From Jutongia huaianensis (GTDB lineage: Bacteria > Bacillota > Clostridia > Lachnospirales > Lachnospiraceae): 64,000 nucleotides of DNA. The DNA is taken from positions 1 through 64,000 of the forward strand of contig NZ_JACRSX010000014.1 of the NCBI RefSeq assembly GCF_014384985.1, in the 5' to 3' direction. This document shows positions 18,889 to 27,811 of this stretch, one piece after another. How positions within the stretch are numbered: the stretch's first letter is position 1; each line of letters opens with the position of its first letter. The translations under genes were made by a program, and so were the position numbers. A model generated the notes under the pieces. The model worked only from the letters and a program-made list of their open reading frames with translations, had not been told where the DNA came from and ran no database searches.

Positions 18889-19308
18889 ATGGATAATACA
18901 TTTTTATTAAATGTGACTGCCTGTGACCGTGTGTTCTTTGAAGGACGCTGCCGGCAGGTGGTGATCCCGCTGGAGGATGGCGAAAAGGAGATTCAGGCAC
19001 ATCACGAAAATATGGTCTTTGCAGTGGAAGTGGGAGAACTGCGGATTCAGACAGAGGATGGAGAATGGATCGTTGGAGTTGTTGGAACAGGGTTCGCCCA
19101 GGTGATCAATAACCGTGTCAGCATTCTGGTGGACACGGCGGAACATCCGGAGGAGATTGATGTGCGCCGGGCCAGGGAAGCTAAGGAGCGCGCCAGAGAG
19201 CAGCTTCGCCAGAAACAGAGTATTCAGGAATATTATATGTCCAAGGCATCTCTTGCGCGGGCAATGTCAAGACTGCGTTACAGCAGTAAGGACGATATGC
19301 GTGTCTGA
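18889..19308 (+). CDS. atpC: F1Fo ATP synthase subunit epsilon
   Basis: Epsilon sits on the foot of the central stalk and can inhibit ATP hydrolysis. The 139-residue protein has an N-terminal beta-sandwich (to about residue 85) and a C-terminal helical hairpin (DVRRAREAKERAREQLRQKQS). GTGAGG precedes the ATG. It is the last gene of the operon and is followed by two hairpins, the second a strong bidirectional terminator. Confidence 0.94.
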   Translation: MDNTFLLNVTACDRVFFEGRCRQVVIPLEDGEKEIQAHHENMVFAVEVGELRIQTEDGEWIVGVVGTGFAQVINNRVSILVDTAEHPEEIDVRRAREAKERAREQLRQKQSIQEYYMSKASLARAMSRLRYSSKDDMRV

Positions 19309-19368
19309 GATTGATATGACAGAGAGGATTTTCGGTGATATAACCACCGAGGTGGTTTTTGGAATATG

Positions 19369-19413
19369 AAAAGAGCCTGTTATCTGATGGTCACTCAGAT
19401 AACAGGTTCTTTT
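19369..19413. terminator. Bidirectional terminator between atpC and a convergent LysR gene
   Basis: A long stem (CCTGTTATCTGA with TCAGATAACAGG) has an A-run before it and a T-run after it, so it works in both directions. Its right arm overlaps the last codons of the LysR gene. A smaller hairpin (AACCACC/GGTGGTT) lies just before it at 19342-19357. Confidence 0.88.
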
Positions 19414-20260
19414 GAATCCAGTCGGTAAGATATGTATGAAATTCCATAATTGCCGGATTTTGGGCAGAAGCCTTCGGAATGGAGGCAATCACCTGACGAC
19501 TGCAGTCAGGATTATTAATGGAAAGCAGCCTGACCTGATCCGGTGACGGTTTTTTCCAGCAGTACTGCGGCCAGAATCCCACGCCGAGCCCGGCGGCGAT
19601 CAGATCCCGTACGGTTTCGGGATTGTCACTTTCATATACAATATTCGGAGTAAAATGAATGGACTGGCAGAATAGATCGCAAATGGCACGCAGAGGCCGG
19701 TTGCTTTCCAGGCTGACATAGGATTCCTTGGCGGTTTTTTCAAGCTTAATGGAGGAGAGGGAGGCCATGCGGGAATTTGCAGGGACTGCCAGATAGAAAT
19801 CTTCCTGAAACAGAAGGTGTTGTGATGGCAGAAGCTCTGTATCACTCCGAACAGCAGAAATGATATAATCAGCAGTAGGATCATCCGGTTTCTGGGAAAG
19901 CTTAAATTTGATTTCCGGATGGATATTACGGTAGGCGATAATGCAATTGGTGATGATCGCAGAAGCTGACCGGAGATTCATATGGATCACAGGCTGTTTC
20001 AGGGAAGCTTCTTTGATCTCCTCCGGAAGTCTGTCCAGAGAAGACATAATGGGTAACAACTTGCTCTGCAGCAGTTTTCCGCTGCTGTTTAATGATATAT
20101 GATGGTTCTCACGGTCAAAAAGAGTCACATCCAGCTCCTCCTCCAAATGACGGATGGCCTGGGATACAGCGGGCTGTGCCACATGCAGACTTTCGGCAGC
20201 CTTTGTGACGTGTTCAAACTGAGCAACTGCGAGAAAGTATCTTAATTGAAACAGTTCCAT
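19391..20260 (-). CDS. LysR-family transcriptional regulator
   Basis: A 289-residue regulator. Residues 1-60 are the winged HTH (ELFQLRYFLAVAQFEHVTKA, then AQPAVSQAIRHLEEEL); the rest is a LysR substrate-binding domain. The ATG at 20260 has GGGGA upstream. It is convergent with the atp operon and 86 bp downstream of the exonuclease gene on the same strand, so no divergent target gene is present to suggest its ligand. Its last codons lie inside the shared terminator. Confidence 0.92.
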   Translation of the reverse strand: MELFQLRYFLAVAQFEHVTKAAESLHVAQPAVSQAIRHLEEELDVTLFDRENHHISLNSSGKLLQSKLLPIMSSLDRLPEEIKEASLKQPVIHMNLRSASAIITNCIIAYRNIHPEIKFKLSQKPDDPTADYIISAVRSDTELLPSQHLLFQEDFYLAVPANSRMASLSSIKLEKTAKESYVSLESNRPLRAICDLFCQSIHFTPNIVYESDNPETVRDLIAAGLGVGFWPQYCWKKPSPDQVRLLSINNPDCSRQVIASIPKASAQNPAIMEFHTYLTDWIQKNLLSE

Positions 20261-20346
20261 AATTTTCCCCTTTTCATTTGTTGTTTCATCTTAAATCAAT
20301 AATTTCATATATTACAGTATTCTCCTGTGAAATTCAAGTCGGCATC

Positions 20347-21528
20347 TCAAAAATTACATATTTCACGAAAAACATAGTCTGTCAAAAAGGAGTCCATTGT
20401 CCCGGATTCGGTGTCCGGAAGTAAATAGAACGCAGGTTTTGTTTTGTGGGCATAATAGAAGCAGTCTTCTTTCAGAGCGGGCTCTTTGGTGGAAAGAGAA
20501 GGAAGGAAAACGCCCTCCTTTTTGGTGTAACAGTTGGCAGCAGTTGCTTTCTGACGGCAGGAAGTATCTACAAACTGTGCGACACTTTTATGAATCGCCG
20601 TATCTTCCTGAGGCAGGTAGTAGTAATCCTTATGATCCGGAAAGAAATATTTGAGAGATCCGCGATACAGAGGGAGTGACAGGGTGGCAGCAGTTTTGTC
20701 CAACGTAAGGATTGCATTCTCCGGTTGAGGTCCCGCTGCATCTGTCATCGAAAAGCTGTGTTGCAAAGTGATTTTTCTGGGAATCCGAACCGGCAACTCT
20801 AAAGTCAGATTGGTGGAGGTAAGATGCGTAACGGTGACCGGTGCCGGTTCAGTTGGAGAGAAAAAATCCTGATATGCCAGCATACTGCATACATGGATCA
20901 TACCGGCAATATCATCATGATTGTGGAGCAGGAGCAGCTTTTTCAGCTCGGTTCCTTTTTCTTTGTGAAGGATTTTTTGCTGCATATATTCCGAATAGAC
21001 CTTGATCAACTGACCGCCATTATAGATATCCTCCCGGTTTAGTCCGACCCAGCGTTCCAGATAGGATTGGTTTGCTTTTTCCAGCCCCAGTCTTTTTTTG
21101 AGGGGACGGATTTCCTTTAGCAGATCAATATTAGCCGGGGCGGGTTCTGACGACCGGCTGGAGATGACATTTTTCAGCATGTCAGAAATCTCCTGGGACG
21201 GAAGGATTCCGTGTTTTTTGCATTTGGCAGTTATAAATGGAATATCAAATGTGCATCCGTTGAAATGATATAAATAAGAAAAGTCTTTCAAATAAGATAA
21301 AAAGGCTTCTAAAATATCAGGCTCGCTCTGATAGTCGTCCGCAAACCATTGTGTCAGTTCCCAGCTGCCCGTCGGACAGTTATAATGCATGGCACCAATG
21401 AGATAGATGGATGCTGTTTTGGAGGAAAGACCGGTTGTTTCTATATCAAAAAATGTAATCTGATCTACAGGCTGGTGAAAAATATAACGGCCGGAAGGAT
21501 CAGGCAAAGTATTATGTATTGTTTTCAT
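20347..21528 (-). CDS. RNase H-like 3'-5' exonuclease domain protein (YprB-like)
   Basis: The N-terminal half (about 20-200) is a DEDD-type ribonuclease H-like exonuclease of the kind found in Bacillus YprB. Acidic motifs are visible: FFDIETTGL (Asp, Glu), HFNGCTFDIPF (Asp), and HNHDDIAGM (Asp) near residue 210. The C-terminal half (about 230-393) is a poorly conserved region of beta-rich character with no domain I recognise. The 393-residue length is close to YprB. Substrate and role are unknown. The ATG has GAGG eight bases upstream. It faces a cls promoter region across a short divergent gap. Confidence 0.8.
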   Translation of the reverse strand: MKTIHNTLPDPSGRYIFHQPVDQITFFDIETTGLSSKTASIYLIGAMHYNCPTGSWELTQWFADDYQSEPDILEAFLSYLKDFSYLYHFNGCTFDIPFITAKCKKHGILPSQEISDMLKNVISSRSSEPAPANIDLLKEIRPLKKRLGLEKANQSYLERWVGLNREDIYNGGQLIKVYSEYMQQKILHKEKGTELKKLLLLHNHDDIAGMIHVCSMLAYQDFFSPTEPAPVTVTHLTSTNLTLELPVRIPRKITLQHSFSMTDAAGPQPENAILTLDKTAATLSLPLYRGSLKYFFPDHKDYYYLPQEDTAIHKSVAQFVDTSCRQKATAANCYTKKEGVFLPSLSTKEPALKEDCFYYAHKTKPAFYLLPDTESGTMDSFLTDYVFREICNF

Positions 21529-21558
21529 ATTACAAGCCTCATTTCTAGTGATTGATGT

Positions 21559-21587
21559 TTGTATTTTATGTTAGGATATCATATAAT
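21559..21587 (+). promoter_or_regulatory. Sigma-A type promoter of the cls-ruvAB unit
   Basis: TTGTAT (21559-21564) and a perfect TATAAT (21582-21587) are separated by 17 bp. The cls start is about 50 bp downstream. Confidence 0.7.
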
Positions 21588-21635
21588 AGAGGAAATGTGA
21601 ATTTTTGGAGTTGCTTAGAAAAGGAGTGCGGACAG

Positions 21636-23306
21636 ATGGAGATCGGAGAAAAGAAAATATTCGATAAAGATGCCGCGTATGAGAGATGGGATCAGAAGAA
21701 TCAACGACGTGGAAATGATAAATATTTTTATGAGGAGGAGAGGGAGGAGAGTTATCTCCGGGAATTAAAGGGAAGGATACAAAATAATACCAGTGGATTT
21801 TTGAAGGTAGTGCTGACTGCTCTGATCGTTCTGGCACAGGTATGTATTGTAATGTTTTTTTCGTTACAGGTTATCAAGAATGGAACAACCTGGTACTATA
21901 TGATTCAGGTTTTTTCGATCGTTGCGATCGTAGCACTTATCAATCGGAATCAGAGTCCGTCTTATCGGATTGCATGGATCTCGATCATTACGCTGCTTCC
22001 GGTTACCGGATATCTGCTGTATTTTTTGTGGGGGCGTTCCAGTAAACAAAAAAAGGAACTGGATACCCATATTATGCGGCAGATCAGCTATGGAAATAAA
22101 TATCTGGTGCAGGATGATGACCTGTGGGTGGATTATGCGGAGGACAATCCTGTTTCCGGCCGGATGGTCAAGTTTATGCTTTCCGAGAATTTTCTGCTGA
22201 CCCAGGGAAATCAGGTGGAATATTTTCCTATGGGAGAAGACGCCTTTGAATCCATTTTCCGTGAGTTAGAGAAAGCGGAAAAGTTTATTCTGATCGACTT
22301 TTTTATTGTGGCAGAGGGTGCTTTGTGGGATAAAATGCATGAAATTCTTAAGCGTAAGATTGAAGAAGGTGTTGAAGTCAAATTCATGTATGACGATTTT
22401 GGAGCTGCGATCCGCACCAGAAAGTATTTTAAACAGATTCTGGAGCATGAAGGCTTTGAAGTGCGGGTGTTCAACCCCATTATGAAATATACCAGCCAGT
22501 TGTATATGAATTTCCGTTCTCACCAGAAGATTATGGTCATAGACGGAAAAGTTGGTTATACCGGAGGCTTTAATCTTGCGGATGAATATGCCAATCTTGT
22601 GGAACGATTTGGTGTCTGGAAGGATACCGGAATCCGGGTACAGGGAGATGCAGTGTGGGGCCTTACGGTAGTGTTCCTGCAGATGTGGGAGGCATGTGGC
22701 CATGACAAGGAGCATGTGGATTATCTCAAATATAAAGTGATGTCTGATGTGAATGGAGATACCTGGTGTCAGGTGATCTCGGACGGTCCGGCCAATAATC
22801 CCAAGAATCCGATTGAAAGTATTTATAATCAGATGATCATGTACTCGGATCAGTATCTTTATATTACAACGCCGTATCTGATCATTGAGGATTATATGCA
22901 GCAGTCTCTGATCGAAGCGGTACGCCGTGGGGTGGATGTGCGCATTGTGACGCCGAATATCCCGGATAAGAAGTATGCCAAGATGCTGACAAACTATAAT
23001 TACGGAAGTCTGTTGAAGGGCGGTGTGCGGATTTTCGAGTACACACCGGGGTTTATTCATGCCAAGCAGATCCTGACGGAGGATGCGGCCATTGTGGGTA
23101 CGATCAATATGGATTACCGGAGTTTTTATCTTCATTATGAGAATGGTGTGTGGATGTCCGGAGAAAAAATTCAGAATGATATTCACAAGGATTTTGAAAA
23201 GATGTTTGAGGAAAGCAGAGAGATCAAATATGAGGAGTGGTTGAACCGTCCGGTGAGCTGGAAGCTCATCCAGCCGTTATTAAATCTGTTTGCGACACTC
23301 TTCTAA
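21636..23306 (+). CDS. cls: Cardiolipin synthase
   Basis: Makes cardiolipin from two phosphatidylglycerols in the membrane. The 556-residue protein has an unusually polar, charged N-terminus (about 40 residues), then membrane segments around 50-75 and 80-130, then two phospholipase D domains. The first HKD motif is regular (HQKIMVID..GG). The second reads HAKQILTED, so the usual Asp position holds Glu with an Asp next to it. The ATG at 21636 has AAGGAG nine bases upstream; an upstream in-frame ATG at 21552 lies before the promoter and is not used. It is the first gene of a unit leading to ruvAB. Confidence 0.94.
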   Translation: MEIGEKKIFDKDAAYERWDQKNQRRGNDKYFYEEEREESYLRELKGRIQNNTSGFLKVVLTALIVLAQVCIVMFFSLQVIKNGTTWYYMIQVFSIVAIVALINRNQSPSYRIAWISIITLLPVTGYLLYFLWGRSSKQKKELDTHIMRQISYGNKYLVQDDDLWVDYAEDNPVSGRMVKFMLSENFLLTQGNQVEYFPMGEDAFESIFRELEKAEKFILIDFFIVAEGALWDKMHEILKRKIEEGVEVKFMYDDFGAAIRTRKYFKQILEHEGFEVRVFNPIMKYTSQLYMNFRSHQKIMVIDGKVGYTGGFNLADEYANLVERFGVWKDTGIRVQGDAVWGLTVVFLQMWEACGHDKEHVDYLKYKVMSDVNGDTWCQVISDGPANNPKNPIESIYNQMIMYSDQYLYITTPYLIIEDYMQQSLIEAVRRGVDVRIVTPNIPDKKYAKMLTNYNYGSLLKGGVRIFEYTPGFIHAKQILTEDAAIVGTINMDYRSFYLHYENGVWMSGEKIQNDIHKDFEKMFEESREIKYEEWLNRPVSWKLIQPLLNLFATLF

Positions 23307-23325
23307 AGGAGAAACGAGGATAATC

Positions 23326-23619
23326 ATGTACACAAATGTATGTAAACATTGTCACAAGGTGTTTCATTCCAAGATCAGAACCTGGTGCTGTAAGGAGTGC
23401 CGCAATATAGATGATGATCAGTTGGATGACATTGTAAGATATCTCCGGGAATATCCCAACAGTAATGCTTTGCAGATTTCGGAGGAGCTGGGGATCCATC
23501 CTTATGTGATCCTGAAATATATGGAAGAGGGATGGCTTGGAAAATCTACGGGTCATTTCAGCAGACTGCCCGACTGGGAGACGGGAGCTGCTATGGATGG
23601 CGACAAAATAAAGGACTGA
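23326..23619 (+). CDS. Small zinc-ribbon plus HTH protein
   Basis: A 97-residue protein. Residues 1-27 have CxxC (CKHC) and C-CxxC (CCKEC), a likely zinc ribbon. Residues 35-75 (ILRYLREYP-type helix, then NALQISEELGIHPYVILKYMEEGWL) look like a winged helix. The layout recalls the flagellar-operon protein YvyF of Bacillus, which has a zinc ribbon and a similar helical part. Here it lies between cls and ruvA, away from flagellar genes. GAGG is six bases before the ATG. The function is unknown. Confidence 0.75.
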   Translation: MYTNVCKHCHKVFHSKIRTWCCKECRNIDDDQLDDIVRYLREYPNSNALQISEELGIHPYVILKYMEEGWLGKSTGHFSRLPDWETGAAMDGDKIKD

Positions 23620-23645
23620 AGTTTTTATAACAGAATGGAGAAATA

Positions 23646-24263
23646 ATGATTCGATATATTAAGGGAACGCTGGAAATGATCGAAGAGGATGCGGTGATCC
23701 TGGACAATCAGGGAATCGGCTACCGGATTCTTGTGTCACCGGCGATGATGGACAGACTGCCGGTGATGGGCGGTGAGATGAAGCTTTATACATATCTGAA
23801 TGTCAGAGAAGATGCTATGCAGCTTTTTGGTTTTGGCAATGTGGACGAGCTGGAGATATTCCAGATGCTGATCACGGTCAGCGGTATTGGCCCGAAAGCG
23901 GGATTAAGCATTCTGGGGACTCTGTCAGCGGATGATATCCGGTTTGCGGTTCTCGCAGACGATGCGGCAGCGATCGCCAAGGCTCCCGGAGTGGGAGCCA
24001 AGACTGCCAAAAAGGTGATCGTAGAGCTTAAAGATAAGATTGCGGCAAAGGAAACAGTGAATGCTGTGCTGGAAAAGGCGGCCGGAAAAGGTGCCGTGAA
24101 AGAAGAAAACGCAGGAGTATCCAAGGCTTCTGCAGAAGCTGTGGAGGCGCTGGCTGCATTGGGATATTCTGCGGCTGAGGCGTTGAAGGCAGTAAAGCAG
24201 ATCGAAAATGCAGGGGAGCTTACGACAGAGGAGCTGTTAAAACAGGCGTTGAAGCTTATGTAA
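23646..24263 (+). CDS. ruvA: Holliday junction helicase subunit RuvA
   Basis: RuvA binds four-way junctions and loads the RuvB motor in recombination repair. The 205-residue protein has the N-terminal OB fold, two helix-hairpin-helix motifs (GIGPKAGLSIL and GVGAKTAKKVIVEL), a flexible Ala-rich linker and the C-terminal RuvB-binding domain (ALAALGYSAAEALKAV). The start ATG has GGAG upstream. It is followed directly by ruvB. Confidence 0.97.
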   Translation: MIRYIKGTLEMIEEDAVILDNQGIGYRILVSPAMMDRLPVMGGEMKLYTYLNVREDAMQLFGFGNVDELEIFQMLITVSGIGPKAGLSILGTLSADDIRFAVLADDAAAIAKAPGVGAKTAKKVIVELKDKIAAKETVNAVLEKAAGKGAVKEENAGVSKASAEAVEALAALGYSAAEALKAVKQIENAGELTTEELLKQALKLM

Positions 24264-24314
24264 AGAGTGAAACCTTTAAGGAAGTGGACTAAATTAAGGA
24301 GAGATAGATGGAAT

Positions 24315-25316
24315 ATGGCAAAAAGGACGATCAGTACAGAATTTACAGAGGAGGATGCAAGACTGGAGCCAACTCTGCGGCCCCAGCATTTATCGGATTA
24401 TATCGGTCAGCAGAAGATCAAGGATAATCTGTCTGTATATATTCAGGCGGCAAAGCAGAGAGGAGATGCGCTGGATCATGTGCTTTTATATGGACCGCCG
24501 GGACTGGGTAAAACCACACTTGCCGGGATTATTGCCAACGAAATGGGCGTGAATATGAAGATTACGGCAGGACCGGCCATTGAGAAGCCGGGAGAAATGG
24601 CAGCCATTCTGACGAAGCTGCAGGACGGGGATGTTTTGTTTGTGGATGAGATCCATCGCCTGAACCGTCAGGTGGAGGAAGTGCTTTATCCGGCTATGGA
24701 GGATTATGTCATTGACATTGTCATAGGGAAAGGACCTTCTGCAAGGTCGGTCAGACTGGATCTGCCGAAGTTTACCCTGATCGGGGCCACAACCCGCGCT
24801 GGTATGCTGTCGGCACCTCTCAGAGACCGCTTTGGCGTGGTGAACCGGATGGAGTTTTATACACCGGAGGAGCTGGCTGATATTGTGGAGCATTCTGCAA
24901 GAATCCTTGATGTGGAGATTGATGAGGAAGGAGCCATGGAACTGGCACGCAGATCCAGAGGAACGCCGCGTCTTGCAAACCGTCTGCTGAAACGTGTCCG
25001 GGACTTTGCCCAGATCAAATATGATGGCAAGATTGACAAGAAAGTAACAGACTTTGCTCTGGATCTTCTGGAAGTAGACAAATTGGGGCTGGATAACACA
25101 GACCGTCAGATCATTGAGACCATGATACACCATTTTGGTGGAGGTCCGGTGGGACTGGAAACCCTTGCGGTTTCCATTGGAGAAGATGCCGGAACTCTGG
25201 AAGATGTGTATGAACCGTATCTGGTGCAGAATGGTCTTATCCTGCGAACCCCAAGAGGACGGATGGCATCCGATCTGGCATACCGCCATTTCGGAATCGA
25301 AAAGCCGGAAGATTAA
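24315..25316 (+). CDS. ruvB: Holliday junction helicase motor RuvB
   Basis: RuvB is the AAA+ ATPase that drives branch migration with RuvA. The 333-residue protein has Walker [12 protein letters not shown], Walker [10 protein letters not shown], sensor 1 GATTRAG and the C-terminal winged helix. The start is set at ATG 24315 ([10 protein letters not shown]), the usual family start; the frame is open to 24267 but the extra residues have no family support. A terminator lies about 50 bp after the stop, ending the cls-ruvAB unit. Confidence 0.97.
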   Translation: MAKRTISTEFTEEDARLEPTLRPQHLSDYIGQQKIKDNLSVYIQAAKQRGDALDHVLLYGPPGLGKTTLAGIIANEMGVNMKITAGPAIEKPGEMAAILTKLQDGDVLFVDEIHRLNRQVEEVLYPAMEDYVIDIVIGKGPSARSVRLDLPKFTLIGATTRAGMLSAPLRDRFGVVNRMEFYTPEELADIVEHSARILDVEIDEEGAMELARRSRGTPRLANRLLKRVRDFAQIKYDGKIDKKVTDFALDLLEVDKLGLDNTDRQIIETMIHHFGGGPVGLETLAVSIGEDAGTLEDVYEPYLVQNGLILRTPRGRMASDLAYRHFGIEKPED

Positions 25317-25364
25317 AAAACACAATGCATTAAGTATACAATATCAATAGAAATGAGAAAAAAC

Positions 25365-25410
25365 GGTTGCCCTTTACAAAGAATACTGTAGAGGGCAACC
25401 ATTTTCATTT
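25365..25410 (+). terminator. Intrinsic terminator after ruvB
   Basis: GGTTGCCCT (25365-25373) pairs with AGGGCAACC (25392-25400), followed by a T-rich tail. The rest of the gap 25411-25540 shows no gene. Confidence 0.75.
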
Positions 25411-25547
25411 TGTTCAAATTTTTCAAACAATTTATATATGTGTCCGCTTAGAAGGCTCAACGAACAAAAGTGGGGCGTATTCCCAAAGATATGTCGTAAA
25501 TTGTGACACAAGTGTGACAAAAATTTTAATAAATTGTGAGAAAAGGG

Positions 25548-25576
25548 TTGATAAATTCCCAAAAAGCGGTTAAAAT
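25548..25576 (+). promoter_or_regulatory. Promoter of mraZ and the dcw cluster
   Basis: TTGATA (25548-25553) and TAAAAT (25571-25576) are separated by 17 bp. The MraZ boxes follow 10 bp downstream, and mraZ starts at 25648. Confidence 0.75.
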
Positions 25577-25586
25577 AAATTTGAAA

Positions 25587-25612
25587 GTGGTGAGAAGTGG
25601 GGGGAAGTGTCA
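25587..25612 (+). promoter_or_regulatory. MraZ-binding direct repeats
   Basis: GTGGTG (25587), GTGGGG (25597) and the weaker GTGTCA (25607) are repeated with exact 10-bp spacing just after the promoter. MraZ is known to bind GTGG-type hexamers separated by four bases, so this is very likely its autoregulatory operator. An isolated GTGGAG occurs at 25627-25632. Confidence 0.8.
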
Positions 25613-25647
25613 GAACAAACCCAAAATGTGGAGAGGTGGTGATAGCT

Positions 25648-26073
25648 ATGTTCATGGGTCAGTATGAACATTCGATCGACGCAAAGGGCAGAGCTATCGT
25701 ACCGGCAAAGTATCGCGAGGAACTGGGCGATGTATTTTATGTCACCTGGGGCGTGGACGGATGCCTGTATCTATATCCACAGCATGACTGGGAGGAGCTG
25801 GCACGGAAACTGCAGAGTCTGCCGTCCAATCAGCAGAGCCGTTTGATCCAGAGACAGTTAATGGCATCGGCATCGGAGCTGACCTTGGATAAGCAGGGTA
25901 GGATACTGATTCCCGCAAAACTTCGAAAAAGTGCCAGACTGGAAAAGGATCTTGTCTTTGTTGGAATGATCAACCGTGTGGAGATCTGGGACAAGGAGAC
26001 CTTTGAAGCGCAGACAATGGGTAATGAGATGTCTATGGAAGAGGCAATGGATGCCCTTGGCATTTCGCTGTAA
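25648..26073 (+). CDS. mraZ: Transcriptional regulator MraZ
   Basis: MraZ controls the division and cell wall cluster that it heads. The 141-residue protein is made of two SpoVT/AbrB-like swapped-hairpin domains, with signatures HSIDAKGRAIVPAKYRE (about 8-25) and LTLDKQGRILIPAKLRK (about 80-97). The ATG at 25648 gives the usual MFMGQY start; GTG 25597 upstream falls within the operator. Binding sites for the protein lie directly upstream. Confidence 0.96.
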   Translation: MFMGQYEHSIDAKGRAIVPAKYREELGDVFYVTWGVDGCLYLYPQHDWEELARKLQSLPSNQQSRLIQRQLMASASELTLDKQGRILIPAKLRKSARLEKDLVFVGMINRVEIWDKETFEAQTMGNEMSMEEAMDALGISL

Positions 26074-26121
26074 AACCGGTAAGGGGTATAACGGTTTCAC
26101 AGCCGGAAGGAGACAGACGAT

Positions 26122-27057
26122 ATGGAATTTGCTCACAAGTCAGTGCTGTTACAGGAAGTGATTGATTCTTTGAATGTGCAGCCGGATGGAATTTATGTAG
26201 ATGGCACACTGGGAGGAGCCGGACACGCCTATGAGGTATGCCGCAGACTGGGGCCGGATGGCAGGATGATCGGGATCGATCAGGATGAGGATGCCATTGC
26301 GGCGGCGACAAAGAGGCTGGCTGATTTTAAGGATCAGGTTACCATTGTTCGAAGCAATTATGAGGCGATGAAGGATGTTCTTCATGATCTTGGAATTGAA
26401 AGAGTCAATGGCATCACATTGGATCTGGGAGTATCCTCTTATCAGCTGGATGCAGCAGAGAGAGGCTTTTCTTATCGGGAAGATGCCCCACTTGATATGC
26501 GGATGGATAACCGCCAGGAGGTAACGGCAGCCACTGTTGTAAATGAGTACACAGAAAGCGAATTATTTCAGGTAATTCGCAAGTATGGGGAAGATAAATT
26601 TGCCAAAAATATTGCAAAGCATATTGTGCAGGAGCGTCAGAAGGAACCGGTGCTGACCACCGGCAGACTGGCAGAGATTGTAGATCAGTCGATTCCGATG
26701 AAGTTTAAGAAACAGGGCGGTCATCCTGCTAAAAGGACATTTCAGGCCATTCGTATTGAGGTGAACCGGGAACTGACGGTACTGGAGGATCATATCAGTG
26801 AGATGATCGACCTGCTGGCACCGGGCGGACGTTTTTGTATTATTACGTTCCATTCCCTGGAGGATCGCATTGTGAAAAACGCATTTCGGACGGCGCAGGA
26901 TCCATGTACCTGTCCACCGGATTTTCCGGTGTGCGTCTGTGGCAAAAAGTCCAAAGGAAAAGTGCTTACGAGAAAACCTGTTCTTCCATCAGAAAAGGAA
27001 CTGGAGGAAAATTCCCGTTCCAAGAGTGCGAAGCTCAGGGTATTTGAACATATATAA
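26122..27057 (+). CDS. rsmH: 16S rRNA (cytosine-1402 N4) methyltransferase RsmH
   Basis: RsmH (MraW) methylates C1402 of 16S rRNA with S-adenosylmethionine. The 311-residue protein has the start [13 protein letters not shown], the SAM-binding [22 protein letters not shown], and the C-terminal [10 protein letters not shown] followed by a [20 protein letters not shown] tail. GGAAGGAG precedes the ATG. It follows mraZ in the standard order. Confidence 0.97.
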   Translation: MEFAHKSVLLQEVIDSLNVQPDGIYVDGTLGGAGHAYEVCRRLGPDGRMIGIDQDEDAIAAATKRLADFKDQVTIVRSNYEAMKDVLHDLGIERVNGITLDLGVSSYQLDAAERGFSYREDAPLDMRMDNRQEVTAATVVNEYTESELFQVIRKYGEDKFAKNIAKHIVQERQKEPVLTTGRLAEIVDQSIPMKFKKQGGHPAKRTFQAIRIEVNRELTVLEDHISEMIDLLAPGGRFCIITFHSLEDRIVKNAFRTAQDPCTCPPDFPVCVCGKKSKGKVLTRKPVLPSEKELEENSRSKSAKLRVFEHI

Positions 27058-27234
27058 GCCGAATAGTTCGGCACGACAAATTCTTGCGGATTGGGGGATT
27101 CGCAGTTTGTTGAATAAGGTCGACGGTGCGGATTACGGGCACCGTCAGAATATTACACAGAAAAATCTGTGATACGATATCCGTTATGCCACAGGGGTAT
27201 GGCGGCAAAAGAAAGCAGGGAGGAGTGGCAAATT

Positions 27235-27777
27235 ATGGCAGCATCACCAAATTATCGCAGTTCAAACCGTACGGGCGGTTCTTATCGAAGCGGACGCTAT
27301 CCGAGGGAGAACTACCGACAGGGAAGAAATGGGTATGTGTATGGCAATCTGGCGCATCAGCTGGAGGAGGTGCCGGAGAGAAGAACTCAGCCGGTCAGGA
27401 GAAGAAAAGCCAAGGTGTATCCACAGCAGAAGCCGGTGGCACTGCCAGCGTCTATGGAATTGTCCTCTTTTCTGTTCCTTGCGGCGGCAGCAATTGTTGT
27501 TGTCGTGGCGGCATTTATCTATCTTCAGGTACAGTCAGGAATTACGCAGATGAAAAATGATGTGATCGCGCTGCAGTCAGAAATTGCTGAAACGAAACAG
27601 GAAAACGAGGACACATATCAGAAAATTATGGATTCTGTCGATCTGTCCCAGGTTTATGAGATTGCTACAGGAGAGCTGGGGATGATCCAGCCGGTTGACA
27701 ATCAGGTTTATAAATATGATAATAAAAAAAGCGATATGGTGAAACAGTATGGAGATATTCCCGGCAGCTCTAAATAA
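27235..27777 (+). CDS. ftsL: FtsL-like cell division protein
   Basis: A bitopic membrane protein that joins FtsQ and FtsB-type partners in the divisome. The 180-residue protein has a long basic N-terminal cytoplasmic tail (about 75 residues), one membrane segment (SSFLFLAAAAIVVVVAAFIY) and a coiled coil (ITQMKNDVIALQSEIAETKQ). Sequence is poorly conserved, but position between rsmH and the PBPs and the topology support FtsL. The ATG at 27235 after GGGAGGAG is chosen; ATGs at 27169 and 27199 lack a good site. Confidence 0.8.
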   Translation: MAASPNYRSSNRTGGSYRSGRYPRENYRQGRNGYVYGNLAHQLEEVPERRTQPVRRRKAKVYPQQKPVALPASMELSSFLFLAAAAIVVVVAAFIYLQVQSGITQMKNDVIALQSEIAETKQENEDTYQKIMDSVDLSQVYEIATGELGMIQPVDNQVYKYDNKKSDMVKQYGDIPGSSK

Positions 27778-27811
27778 CCAATGCTCCGGAAAATAAGGAC
27801 AGGGATTTGTA

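Noticed and set aside
22266..23186. A 306-codon open frame on the minus strand
   Set aside because: It is opposite the cardiolipin synthase gene, which has clear catalytic motifs.
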